Below, piece after piece: positions 36,414 to 46,493 of a DNA stretch of 46,512 bases (position 1 is its first letter; each line of letters begins with the position of its first letter). The notes below the pieces were generated by a model. The model saw only the letters and a list, made by a program, of their open reading frames with translations, was not told the DNA's origin and searched no databases. Source of the DNA: an uncultured Gemmiger sp. GTDB lineage: Bacteria; Bacillota; Clostridia; Oscillospirales; Ruminococcaceae. The translations under genes were made by a program, and so were the position numbers. Where the stretch lies: positions 1-46,512 of the forward strand of contig CASFJO010000081.1 of assembly GCA_949295035.1 (NCBI GenBank), read 5' to 3'.

Positions 36414-37004
36414 ATGCGAAATCAAGATCTACATATCCGTCGGCTGACGGTGCTGGCGATGCTGGCGGCGCTGTCTTATGTGGCGTTTGCGGTGCTGCAG
36501 TTCCGCATCCAGCTGCCGGGCGGGGACGCCACCAGCATTCACCTGGGCAACGCGGTCTGCGTGCTGGGGGCGCTGCTGTTTGGCGGGATGTACGGCGGCG
36601 TGGGCGGCGCGGTGGGCATGAGCCTGGGCGATCTGTTCGACCCGGTGTACATCACCTACGTGCCCAAGACCCTGATCGCCAAGTTCTGCATCGGCCTGAT
36701 CACCGGGGCGCTGGCGCACCGGGTGTTCCATATCAGCGAGCAGACCGATCCCCGGCGCCGCACCCTGTACGCCACCATCTCGGCGGCGGCGGGGCTGGCC
36801 TTCAACTGCGTGTTCGACCCGCTGTTCGGGTATTACTACAAGCTGCTGGTGCTGGGCAAGCCCGCCGCCGACCTGACCCTGGCCTGGAACGTGGGCGCCA
36901 CCTGCCTGAACGCGGTGATCAGCACCGCCGTGGGCGTGGCCGCCTACCTGGCCCTGCGCCCCGCCCTCCAGCGGGCCGGCCTGTTCCGGGAACTGCTCAA
37001 GTGA
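36414..37004 (+). CDS. ECF transporter S-component, possibly for vitamin B6
   Basis: The 196-residue protein has about six membrane helices. It shows the substrate-binding-subunit pattern of energy-coupling-factor transporters: DATSIHLGNAVCVLGALLFGG, then GGAVGMSLGDLFDPVY and PKTLIAKFCIGLITGALAH. It would capture a vitamin and pass it to shared EcfT/EcfA modules encoded elsewhere. ATG 36414 has GGGAGG ten bases upstream. The divergent PdxR-like regulator suggests pyridoxine as the substrate; riboflavin, thiamin or another vitamin remains possible. The long leader holds the structured element. Confidence 0.85.
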   Translation: MRNQDLHIRRLTVLAMLAALSYVAFAVLQFRIQLPGGDATSIHLGNAVCVLGALLFGGMYGGVGGAVGMSLGDLFDPVYITYVPKTLIAKFCIGLITGALAHRVFHISEQTDPRRRTLYATISAAAGLAFNCVFDPLFGYYYKLLVLGKPAADLTLAWNVGATCLNAVISTAVGVAAYLALRPALQRAGLFRELLK

Positions 37005-37023
37005 GGGCCGATTTAGGCCAATA

Positions 37024-37137
37024 GGGGGAATCAACGATTCCCCCCATACCCCCCCGGAATCGGGGGCCGAATCCCCGGCCCTCAGGGAAAATATCCATAT
37101 ACAAGGCCGGTGCGTATCCCGTTTACGCACCGGCCTT
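37024..37137. repeat. Composite intergenic repeat, copy 3
   Basis: Hairpin GGGGGAATC/GATTCCCCC with loop AAC (37024-37044) precedes a degenerate GGGGCC...CCCC element and the core AAGGCCGGTGCGTA/TACGCACCGGCCTT (37103-37137). The core is inverted relative to the other copies, since its loop reads CCCGTT. It lies between the convergent S-component and LCP-like genes. Confidence 0.85.
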
Positions 37138-37178
37138 ATTCATATATCAAATCCCTATGATGAAAAAAAGACAAAGCA

Positions 37179-37215
37179 AAGGCCTGCGCAAAAGTTTTTC
37201 CGCTGCGCGGGCCTT
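37179..37215 (-). terminator. Terminator of the LCP-like gene
   Basis: On the minus strand, AAGGCCCGCGC pairs with GCGCAGGCCTT (one wobble), followed by a T-rich tail including TTTTTTT. Confidence 0.8.
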
Positions 37216-37269
37216 AGTATTTAAGATTGCATAGATTCCCGGAGCCGGAGGCGCCCTCCATACCGGCTG

Positions 37270-38160
37270 TCAGCCCGCTTTCTCCGTCTCCCCGCCCGCG
37301 CCGCCCAGCCGCTCGGCGGCGAAGGAAAGGGTCTCGTCGCTGAACTCATAGCGGCCGTCCCGGGCGTTCCAGTCTCCGGGCAGCACACCGCCGTCCACCT
37401 CGCCCTGGCCGTTGACCCAGAACTCCAGCGTTTGGGCCAGGGTGTTGATGTCCAGGGCGGTCAGGTCGGTCAGCAGGCCGCCCGCCGCCCGCACCCCGTC
37501 GGGCAGCACGGTGGGCAGCTGTTCGGCTTTCTGCCGGGCCGCCGCCAGCCACACCGCCGCCCGCACCGCATCGGTCTCGGTGCCCGTACAGCCCAGCTGT
37601 TCCAGCAGTTCGTCCAGCCGGGCCGGCGCCAGCTGCGCCACCGGGTCCTCCGCCAGCCCGGCCCGGGCCAGGCTGGCCGGGTCGGCCACTCCGTCCAGGT
37701 TCACCCGTATCTGCCCCAGCCCGTCGGCGATGGTGCCCCAGCCCGTCCGGGTGGCCGCCAGATAATACCGCACCTCGATACCCAGCGTATCGGCCAGCGC
37801 CTGGGCCGCCCGGCCCGGGCCCGCGTCGTCGTAACAATCCTGCAGGGTCGTGTAACTGCCGGATGTGGTGCGCACCACGCTCTTTGCCGGCACCGTCCAT
37901 ATCTCCAGCGTTCCGCCCGCCGCGTCCGGCCGCACCAGCACAAAGGCCGGGTCCTCCCCGGCCACCACCGCCAGCAGATTGAAGGTATTCTCTCCCGTGG
38001 GCACCTGGACCCGCAGCCCGCTGGTGGACTGCGCCGCCCGCATCGCCTGATCCGCCTGCTGCCATACCGCCCATAAAGCAAAACTGCCCAACAACGGCAC
38101 CACCACCGCCAGGGTCAGAAAAAACGCCAGCCAGAATGCCCGGGGCGTGTTCATCCGCAT
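37270..38160 (-). CDS. LytR-CpsA-Psr-like membrane-anchored protein with degenerate active site
   Basis: The 296-residue protein has one N-terminal membrane anchor (about residues 9-31) and an extracytoplasmic domain. Its strand order resembles LCP ligases, which attach glycopolymers to peptidoglycan: ENTFNLLAVVAG, EIWTVPAKSVV, GWGTIADGLGQIRVNLDG. The LCP hallmark IPRDT reads VPAKSV here, so the catalytic Arg and Asp are missing. It may be a non-catalytic relative; the assignment is by pattern and is moderate. ATG 38160 follows AAAGGATG. It is divergent from a 55-residue gene across a large palindrome. Confidence 0.6.
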   Translation of the reverse strand: MRMNTPRAFWLAFFLTLAVVVPLLGSFALWAVWQQADQAMRAAQSTSGLRVQVPTGENTFNLLAVVAGEDPAFVLVRPDAAGGTLEIWTVPAKSVVRTTSGSYTTLQDCYDDAGPGRAAQALADTLGIEVRYYLAATRTGWGTIADGLGQIRVNLDGVADPASLARAGLAEDPVAQLAPARLDELLEQLGCTGTETDAVRAAVWLAAARQKAEQLPTVLPDGVRAAGGLLTDLTALDINTLAQTLEFWVNGQGEVDGGVLPGDWNARDGRYEFSDETLSFAAERLGGAGGETEKAG

Positions 38161-38181
38161 GCGCTCACATCCTTTTTTGTG

Positions 38182-38222
38182 GATGTATAGAGTGTGGCCG
38201 GCCCGCGCACACTCTATACATC
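38182..38222. promoter_or_regulatory. 41-bp palindrome between divergent genes
   Basis: GATGTATAGAGTGTG (38182-38196) and CACACTCTATACATC (38208-38222) form a perfect 15-bp inverted repeat with an 11-bp GC-rich centre. Each arm ends in an outward-reading TATACAT, a possible -10 for the gene on its side. This suggests a shared symmetrical promoter-operator. Confidence 0.75.
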
Positions 38223-38244
38223 ACCGCAAAGGGAGGGATTGCGC

Positions 38245-38412
38245 ATGAGCGGATTCTGGACCGAACTGTTTGGCAAAAAGGAGCCGGAGGCCGACCCGAT
38301 GGAGATCGCCCGCACCCTGCGGGCCAACGACGAGGCCGACCCGCTGGGCAGCTGGACCGGCACCCCCGCCGACCCGGCCGAGACGCCCCAGCAGGACGCC
38401 GACGACCTGTAA
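38245..38412 (+). CDS. 55-residue acidic protein of unknown function
   Basis: ATG 38245 lies eight bases after GGGAGGG; reading from farther upstream would cross the palindrome. The sequence starts MSGFWTELFGKKEPEADPM, continues EIARTLRANDEADPLGSW, and ends in QDADDL. It has no membrane segment, signal or cysteine. A good ribosome site, a dedicated terminator and non-random composition support a real gene. I do not recognise a function. Confidence 0.75.
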   Translation: MSGFWTELFGKKEPEADPMEIARTLRANDEADPLGSWTGTPADPAETPQQDADDL

Positions 38413-38419
38413 CCGCGCA

Positions 38420-38450
38420 AAACCCCCGGCCAACCGGCCGGGGGTTTGTT
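38420..38450. terminator. Bidirectional terminator between the 55-aa gene and folT
   Basis: AAACCCCCGGCC pairs with GGCCGGGGGTTT around a 4-base loop, with T-rich sequence following on the plus strand. Confidence 0.88.
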
Positions 38451-39014
38451 TCATTGTTTTTGCAGGGCTTTTATCCGTTCCAAACTGCGCAGCACCAGCC
38501 AGATCAGCGCCACGTCCACCGGGAATTTGATGATGTTTTTTACCAGCCGCAGCCCGCTCAGCAGCACAAAAGCCTGGCCGTACATAACGCTCAGCCACAG
38601 CGGGGTCAAAAACAGGTTGAACACCACCGTGACGATCAGCTTGACCGCCACGATACGGCCCACCCGCACCGGCTTTTTGTAGTAGGCCAGGCCGTACAGC
38701 AGCCCCAGCAGGATCGCGCTCAGCGTAAAGCCCGGGAACCAGGGCCCGTTGGGCCGCAGCAGGTAGCCCAGCAGATCGGTGACCACCCCGCTGGTGGCCG
38801 CCGCCACCGGCCCGTACAGAAAGCCGGTGGCCGCGCTGGCTAGAAAATCAAACCCGATCTCCAGATACGGGGATACCGGGATGGTGAACTGGTTCAGCAC
38901 CAGATTCAGCGCCACCAGCAGCGCCGTGCCCGCCAGTACCCGGGGCTTTTTCAGATCGAGGGCGCTGGCGCGAAAACGGCCGCGCCAGTCCACAAACAGT
39001 TGAGAAGCGAACAT
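38451..39014 (-). CDS. folT: Folate-family ECF transporter S-component FolT
   Basis: The 187-residue membrane protein has about five to six helices and the FolT-type sequence (LVLNQFTIPVSPYLEIGFDFLASAATGFLYGPVAAATSGVVTDLLGY). It binds folate for uptake through the shared ECF module. ATG 39014 follows AGGAG; the longer upstream frame would run into the riboswitch region and is not used. The tetrahydrofolate riboswitch at 39118-39217 directly confirms the substrate class. It is transcribed divergently from the oligopeptidase gene. Confidence 0.93.
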   Translation of the reverse strand: MFASQLFVDWRGRFRASALDLKKPRVLAGTALLVALNLVLNQFTIPVSPYLEIGFDFLASAATGFLYGPVAAATSGVVTDLLGYLLRPNGPWFPGFTLSAILLGLLYGLAYYKKPVRVGRIVAVKLIVTVVFNLFLTPLWLSVMYGQAFVLLSGLRLVKNIIKFPVDVALIWLVLRSLERIKALQKQ

Positions 39015-39117
39015 AACAAAAACTCCTTTCATGCGTGTTGCCGCACAAAAGGAGCGATCTTCGGCCTGGGGCGGGCGCGCAAAAGCCCGCAAAGAGCCGT
39101 TCTGCACCCATCATGCA

Positions 39118-39217
39118 GCAGCGGGATGCAGGGCCGGCACCGCAAAGGCATCGCCTTTTTCGTCCGCTTTGCAACTCCCCGTCAAAGCGGCACTTGACGC
39201 GCAGACCCTTACTCTGC
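39118..39217 (-). promoter_or_regulatory. Tetrahydrofolate (THF) riboswitch
   Basis: The minus-strand RNA aligns through the THF-I consensus. GCAG/CTGC closes it (39217-39214 with 39121-39118) and GGGTC/GGCCC forms the next helix. Then come GCGTCAAGTG (consensus GCGUUAAGUG), a CCGCTTTG...CAAAGCGG hairpin containing GGGGAG, ACGAA, GCGGTG and TGCATCCCGCT (consensus UGCAUCCGCU). A GCGGGC/GCCCGC hairpin downstream, before the ribosome site, may be the expression platform. Confidence 0.87.
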
Positions 39218-39228
39218 GATACTCTCTC

Positions 39229-39256
39229 ATTATACCGCCCCTTTTGCGGAATGCAA
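39229..39256 (-). promoter_or_regulatory. Promoter of folT
   Basis: On the minus strand, TTGCAT (39256-39251), 16 bp, TATAAT (39234-39229). Its start would lie a few bases before the riboswitch. Confidence 0.82.
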
Positions 39257-39281
39257 CCTTTTTTTCCGCGGCGGGACGTGG

Positions 39282-39287
39282 TATACT
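39282..39287 (+). promoter_or_regulatory. Extended -10 promoter of the oligopeptidase gene
   Basis: TATACT preceded by TGG; the -35 region is a T run. Confidence 0.6.
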
Positions 39288-39338
39288 GAAAACAATACGG
39301 CAGGCGCGGCCCTCCGCGCCGGAAAGGATCTTTGTATC

Positions 39339-41030
39339 ATGAAACCTTTTTCTCAGATCGAATACACCCGTCCCGACCTGGAAGGGATGCTCGCCCGGCT
39401 GGACGAGCTCACCGCCCGGGCGGCCGCGGCGGCCAGCGGCGAGGAACTGCTGGCCGTCTGCGCGGAGTACGACAAACTCAACCAGCAGTTCGTGACCGAT
39501 TCCAGTCTGTGCTACGTTCGCTACTCCATCAACACCCAGGACGAGTTCTACGCCAAGGAGAACGACTATTACGACGAGAACAGCCCCCGGTTCAACGACA
39601 AATCGCTGGCCTTTTCCCGGGCGGTCCTCGCCAATCCCCACAAACAGGCGCTGGCTGACCGGTGGGGCCAGATCTACCTGGACAAGCTGGATGTGAGCGT
39701 GCGCAGCGCCATCCCCGAGATCCTGCCGCTGATCCAGCAGGAGAACGCGCTCACCAGCCAGTACCAGAAGCTGTACGCTTCCGCGATGGTGGAGTTTGAG
39801 GGCCAGACCCTGCCGCTGCCCAAGCTGGGGCCCTACAAGCAGAGCACCGACCGGGCGGTGCGCAAGGCCGCCTATGAGGCCGAGGGCAAATTCTTTGACG
39901 AGCATCAGGCGGAGTTTGACGAGCTGTACACCAAGCTGATCGAAAACCGCAACGCCCAGGCCCGGGCGATGGGGTATGAGAACTATGTGCCGCTGTCCTA
40001 CCTGCGGATGCAGCGGCTGGGCTACGGCCGCAAAGAGGTGGAGGCCTATCGGGAGCAGGTGGTGCGGGACGTGGTGCCGCTGGTGAGCCGGATCAAGGCC
40101 CGGCAGGCGGGCCGCTGCGGCCTGGCCGACCCGAAGCTGTACGACAGCGCGCTGTATTTTGCCGACGGCAATCCGGACCCCACCGGCACCCCGGAGGAGA
40201 TCCTGGCGGCCGGCCGGCAGATGTACCGCGAACTGAGCCCCGAGACCGCGGAGTTCATTGATTTCATGATGGACAACGAGCTGCTGGATGTGCTGAGCCG
40301 TCCCGGCAAGGCCCCGGGCGGATACTGCACCGCCCTGCCGGACCTGAAGGCCCCCTTTATCTTCAGCAACTTCAACGGCACCTCCGGCGATGTGGACGTG
40401 CTGACCCACGAGGCGGGCCACGCCTTCCAGGCCTACCGGGCTTTCCAGCAGAAGCTGCCGGGCGAACTGGACAGCCCCGGCATGGAGAGCTGCGAGATCC
40501 ACAGCATGAGCATGGAGTTCCTGACCACCCCCTGGCATCATTTGTTCTTCGGCGAGCAGACCGCCAAGTACGCCCTGTCCCACGCGGAGGACGCGCTGTG
40601 CTTTTTGCCCTACGGCTGCATGGTGGACGAGTTCCAGCACATTGCCTACAGCCATCCGGAACTGACCCCGGAGCAGCGCAACGCCGAATGGCTGAAGCTG
40701 GAAAAGAAGTACCGCCCCTGGAACGACATGGAGGGCATGCCCTTCTATGGCCGGGGCGCGGGCTGGCAGCGGCAGCTGCACATCTACCTGTATCCTTTCT
40801 ACTATATTGACTACTGCCTGGCTCAGACGGTGGCGCTGCAGTTCTTCGCGGCGTTCCTGAAAGACCCGAAGGACGCCTGGCGGCGGTACCTGGCCCTGGT
40901 GGACAAGGCCGGCACCCGCACCTACGCGGGCCTGGTGGAGAGCGCCGGCCTCGCGGTGCCCTTCACCGACGGCTCCCTCGCCCCCGTGGCCAAGGCCGTC
41001 AGCGACTGGATCGACGCCCATCAGCTGTAA
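39339..41030 (+). CDS. M3-family oligoendopeptidase (PepF-like)
   Basis: The 563-residue cytoplasmic zinc peptidase has the thimet-type motif HEAGH in DVLTHEAGHAFQAY (about residue 356). The second metal ligand region, SCEIHSMSMEFLT, follows 25-30 residues later. Its length and helical N-terminal half match the PepF/M3 group, which trims short peptides taken up or produced by proteolysis. ATG 39339 follows AAAGGA. No peptide transporter adjoins it. Confidence 0.94.
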   Translation: MKPFSQIEYTRPDLEGMLARLDELTARAAAAASGEELLAVCAEYDKLNQQFVTDSSLCYVRYSINTQDEFYAKENDYYDENSPRFNDKSLAFSRAVLANPHKQALADRWGQIYLDKLDVSVRSAIPEILPLIQQENALTSQYQKLYASAMVEFEGQTLPLPKLGPYKQSTDRAVRKAAYEAEGKFFDEHQAEFDELYTKLIENRNAQARAMGYENYVPLSYLRMQRLGYGRKEVEAYREQVVRDVVPLVSRIKARQAGRCGLADPKLYDSALYFADGNPDPTGTPEEILAAGRQMYRELSPETAEFIDFMMDNELLDVLSRPGKAPGGYCTALPDLKAPFIFSNFNGTSGDVDVLTHEAGHAFQAYRAFQQKLPGELDSPGMESCEIHSMSMEFLTTPWHHLFFGEQTAKYALSHAEDALCFLPYGCMVDEFQHIAYSHPELTPEQRNAEWLKLEKKYRPWNDMEGMPFYGRGAGWQRQLHIYLYPFYYIDYCLAQTVALQFFAAFLKDPKDAWRRYLALVDKAGTRTYAGLVESAGLAVPFTDGSLAPVAKAVSDWIDAHQL

Positions 41031-41040
41031 AATAGCCGAT

Positions 41041-41221
41041 CTGGGGGAGATAACATCTCCCCCAGGCCCCCAAAAATAGTGGGACGGAATTCTCCGTCCC
41101 ACGGAACAAAGCACAAAAAGGCCGGTGCGCAAACGGTATGCGCACCGGCCTTTCTTTCTACTTTTCCCGAGGGCCGAGTATTCGGCCCGACAGATGGGGG
41201 GCTGGGGGACTGGTCCCCCAG
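41041..41221. repeat. Composite intergenic repeat, copy 4 (complete, symmetrical)
   Basis: Five hairpins in mirror order: CTGGGGGAGAT/ATCTCCCCCAG with loop AAC (41041-41065); GTGGGACGGA/TCCGTCCCAC (41079-41102); core AAAGGCCGGTGCGCA/TGCGCACCGGCCTTT (41117-41153); GGGCCGA/TCGGCCC with loop GTAT (41171-41188); CTGGGGGAC/GTCCCCCAG (41202-41221). It fills the gap between the convergent oligopeptidase and clpB genes. Confidence 0.9.
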
Positions 41222-41231
41222 ATCGGCCTGC

Positions 41232-43829
<2,598 letters not shown>

Positions 43830-43988
43830 ACAGCCACCCTCCTTACACATATCGTATCTGTATCTGGCAAAGTCTCGGCGCGTATGCTAATTTCCGCCCG
43901 GCTTTCGGCTTGCCTGCCGCGCTTTTCTCCCGTTTTTGCGGGGTACTCGCCGCCGTGCCGGCGGCGGCCGGCAGGCGGGACAGTCGTT

Positions 43989-44015
43989 TTAGCACTCTCA
44001 CGCTTTGACTGCTAA
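43989..44015 (-). promoter_or_regulatory. CIRCE operator of clpB
   Basis: TTAGCACTC, nine bases, GACTGCTAA: 17 of 18 conserved positions match, with C for G in the second arm. Confidence 0.93.
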
Positions 44016-44018
44016 CAT

Positions 44019-44045
44019 AGTATACCCGCCGCACAGAATTGTCAA
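44019..44045 (-). promoter_or_regulatory. Promoter of clpB
   Basis: On the minus strand, TTGACA (44045-44040), 15 bp, TATACT (44024-44019). TACTAT two bases farther on gives a 17-bp spacer and may be the true -10. It abuts CIRCE. Confidence 0.75.
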
Positions 44046-44095
44046 GAGCCGCAAATGAAAATTTTTTGTGAACAGCGCCGGCCAGCGTTTTTTTC

Positions 44096-44125
44096 TTGAC
44101 CCATCCCCCATAAAAGCGGTATCAT
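44096..44125 (+). promoter_or_regulatory. Promoter of metY-metA
   Basis: TTGACC (44096-44101), 18 bp, TATCAT (44120-44125). The 60-nt leader is too short for an S-box or T-box; none is seen. Confidence 0.7.
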
Positions 44126-44189
44126 AGACGATAAGAGGGGCCGGGAGGCCGATCCGACTTTATTCTGTTATATAAGGAGAACAAAAGCC

Positions 44190-45470
44190 ATGGACCTGCA
44201 TTTGGACAGCGTATGCGTACAGGGGGGCTACACCCCGGGCAACGGGGAGCCCCGCCAGATCCCCATTATTCAGAGCACCACCTTCAAATACGCCACCAGC
44301 GAGGATATGGGCAAGCTGTTTGACCTGGAGGCCAGCGGCTACTTCTATACCCGGCTGCAAAACCCCACCAACGATGCGGTGGCGGCCAAGATCTGCGCGC
44401 TGGAAGGCGGCAGCGCGGCCATGCTGACCTCCAGCGGCCAGGCGGCCAACTTCTGCGCGGTGTTCAACATCGCCGGCTGCGGCGACCATGTGGTGGCCAG
44501 CTCCACCATCTACGGCGGCACCTACAACCTGTTCGCCGTGACCATGAAGCGCATGGGCGTCGAGTTCACCTTCGTCAGCCCGGACGCCAGCGAGGAGGAG
44601 CTGAGCGCGGCCTTCCGCCCCAATACCAAGGCCGTGTTCGGGGAGACCATCGCCAACCCGGCGCTGACCGTACTGGACATTGAGAAATTCGCCCGGGTGG
44701 CCCACCGTCACGGTGTGCCCCTGATCGTGGACAACACCTTCGCCACGCCGGTGAACTGCCGGCCCTTCGAGTGGGGGGCGGACATCGTGACCCACTCCAC
44801 CACCAAGTACATGGACGGCCACGGCGCGGGCGTGGGCGGCTGCATCGTGGACAGCGGCAAGTTTGACTGGACCCGATATCCGGACAAGTTCCCCGGCCTG
44901 TGCACCCCGGACGAGAGCTATCACGGGATCGTGTACACCGAGCGGTTCGGGCTGGCGGGGGCCTACATCACCAAGGCCACGGCCCAGCTGATGCGGGACT
45001 TCGGCAGCATCCAGAGCCCCCAGAACGCCTTTCTTTTGAACCTGGGGCTGGAGAGCCTGCATGTGCGGATGCAGCGTCACTGCGAGAACGCCCAGGCGGT
45101 GGCCGAATACCTGCAGGGGCACGACAAGATCGCCTGGGTGGAGTACTGCGGCCTGCCCGGCAACAAGTACTATGAACTGGCCCAGAAGTATCTGCCCGGC
45201 GGCAGCTGCGGCGTGGTGAGTTTCGGGGTCAAGGGCGGGCGCCAGGCCGCCGAGGCTTTCATGAAGCACCTGAAGCTGGCCGCCATCGAGACCCACGTGG
45301 CCGACGCCCGCACCTGCTGTTTGCACCCGGCCAGCGCCACCCACCGCCAGATGAACGATGAGGAGCTGCGCGCCGCCGGGGTGAGCCCGGACCTGGTGCG
45401 GCTGAGCTGCGGCATCGAGGACAAGCGGGACCTGATCGCCGACCTGGAACAGGCTCTGGCCCGGATCTGA
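44190..45470 (+). CDS. metY: O-acetylhomoserine sulfhydrylase (aminocarboxypropyltransferase)
   Basis: The 426-residue PLP enzyme makes homocysteine from O-acetylhomoserine and sulfide. It belongs to the Cys/Met-metabolism PLP family: YTRLQNPTNDAVAAKICALEGG, ASSTIYGGTYNLF, VDNTFATPVNCRPFEWGADIV, and the PLP lysine in HSTTKYMDGHG. The length and the C-terminal VRLSCGIEDKRDLIADLEQAL favour MetY over MetB/MetC. ATG 44190 follows AAGGAG. It lies 34 bp before metA, whose product supplies its substrate. Confidence 0.95.
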   Translation: MDLHLDSVCVQGGYTPGNGEPRQIPIIQSTTFKYATSEDMGKLFDLEASGYFYTRLQNPTNDAVAAKICALEGGSAAMLTSSGQAANFCAVFNIAGCGDHVVASSTIYGGTYNLFAVTMKRMGVEFTFVSPDASEEELSAAFRPNTKAVFGETIANPALTVLDIEKFARVAHRHGVPLIVDNTFATPVNCRPFEWGADIVTHSTTKYMDGHGAGVGGCIVDSGKFDWTRYPDKFPGLCTPDESYHGIVYTERFGLAGAYITKATAQLMRDFGSIQSPQNAFLLNLGLESLHVRMQRHCENAQAVAEYLQGHDKIAWVEYCGLPGNKYYELAQKYLPGGSCGVVSFGVKGGRQAAEAFMKHLKLAAIETHVADARTCCLHPASATHRQMNDEELRAAGVSPDLVRLSCGIEDKRDLIADLEQALARI

Positions 45471-45504
45471 GCGCCGAACAAATCCCACCGAAGGGAGGGC
45501 CCCC

Positions 45505-46434
45505 ATGCCCCTGATCATTCCCCAGGACCTGCCCGCCTATACCCAGCTGGGCAGCGAAAATGTATTTGTGATGCACCGGCAGCGGGCCGCCACCCAGGAC
45601 ATCCGGCCGCTGCGCATCCTGGTGCTCAACCTGATGCCCACCAAGATCGCCACCGAGACCCAGCTGGCCCGGCTGCTGGCCAACAGCCCGCTGCAGGTGC
45701 AGCTGACCTTTCTGCGCACCGCCACCCACGCGGCGGCGCATGTGTCGGCGGAACATCTGGAGGCCTTCTACACCACCTTTGACCGGGTGAAGGACCAGCG
45801 GTTCGACGGCATGATCATCACCGGCGCGCCGGTGGAGCAGATGCCTTTTGAGCAGGTGGACTACTGGCCGGAACTCTGCCGCATCTTTGAGTTCAGCAAG
45901 ACCAACGTCTACTCCACCCTGCATGTGTGCTGGGGGGCGCAGGCGGCGCTGTACTACCACTACGGCATCCCCAAGATTCCGCTGGAGCACAAGATGTTCG
46001 GCATCTTCCGCCATCGGGTCACCCGCCCGGCGAACCCCCTGGTGCGGGGCTTTGACGAGGAGTTCTGGGCCCCTCATTCCCGGCACACCGGTGTGGACCC
46101 CCAGGCCCTGGCGGCCTGTCCGGAGGTGCGGATGCTGGCCGAGAGCGACGAAGCCGGGCCGTATCTCATGGGCATCGACAGCGGCCGCCAGATCTTTGTG
46201 ACCGGCCACCCGGAGTACGACCGGATGACCCTGGACGCGGAATACCGCCGGGACCTGGCCCGGGGGCTGCCCATCGCGCCGCCGGCCGGCTACTACCCCG
46301 GCGACGATCCCTCCCGCCAGCCGGTACACCGCTGGCGCAGCCACGCGTTCCTGCTTTACGCCAACTGGCTCAACTACTACGTCTATCAGGACACCCCCTT
46401 CGATCTGGAGAAGCTCTCCCCTTCGATGGGCTGA
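45505..46434 (+). CDS. metA: Homoserine O-acetyltransferase (MetA family, acetyl-specific)
   Basis: The 309-residue enzyme activates homoserine for methionine synthesis. Catalytic residues of the family are present: Cys142 in HVCWGAQA, and His and Glu in TGHPEYD. Residue 111 is Glu (GAPVEQMPFE). In characterised MetA proteins Glu111 goes with acetyl-CoA and Gly111 with succinyl-CoA, so this should be an acetyltransferase despite the common succinyltransferase name. That fits the neighbouring O-acetylhomoserine sulfhydrylase. ATG 45505 follows AAGGGAGG. Confidence 0.95.
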   Translation: MPLIIPQDLPAYTQLGSENVFVMHRQRAATQDIRPLRILVLNLMPTKIATETQLARLLANSPLQVQLTFLRTATHAAAHVSAEHLEAFYTTFDRVKDQRFDGMIITGAPVEQMPFEQVDYWPELCRIFEFSKTNVYSTLHVCWGAQAALYYHYGIPKIPLEHKMFGIFRHRVTRPANPLVRGFDEEFWAPHSRHTGVDPQALAACPEVRMLAESDEAGPYLMGIDSGRQIFVTGHPEYDRMTLDAEYRRDLARGLPIAPPAGYYPGDDPSRQPVHRWRSHAFLLYANWLNYYVYQDTPFDLEKLSPSMG

Positions 46435-46445
46435 TACGGCACAAA

Positions 46446-46493
46446 CGCGGCGCGGCCGCCCGAACCACCCGGCGGCCGCGCCGCGGTTGTTTT
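46446..46493 (+). terminator. Terminator of metY-metA
   Basis: CGCGGCGCGGCCGCC pairs with GGCGGCCGCGCCGCG around a 10-base loop, followed by GTTGTTTT. Confidence 0.88.

Noticed and set aside
44126-44189. SAM riboswitch before metY
   Set aside because: The leader is about 60 nt and shows no S-box helices.
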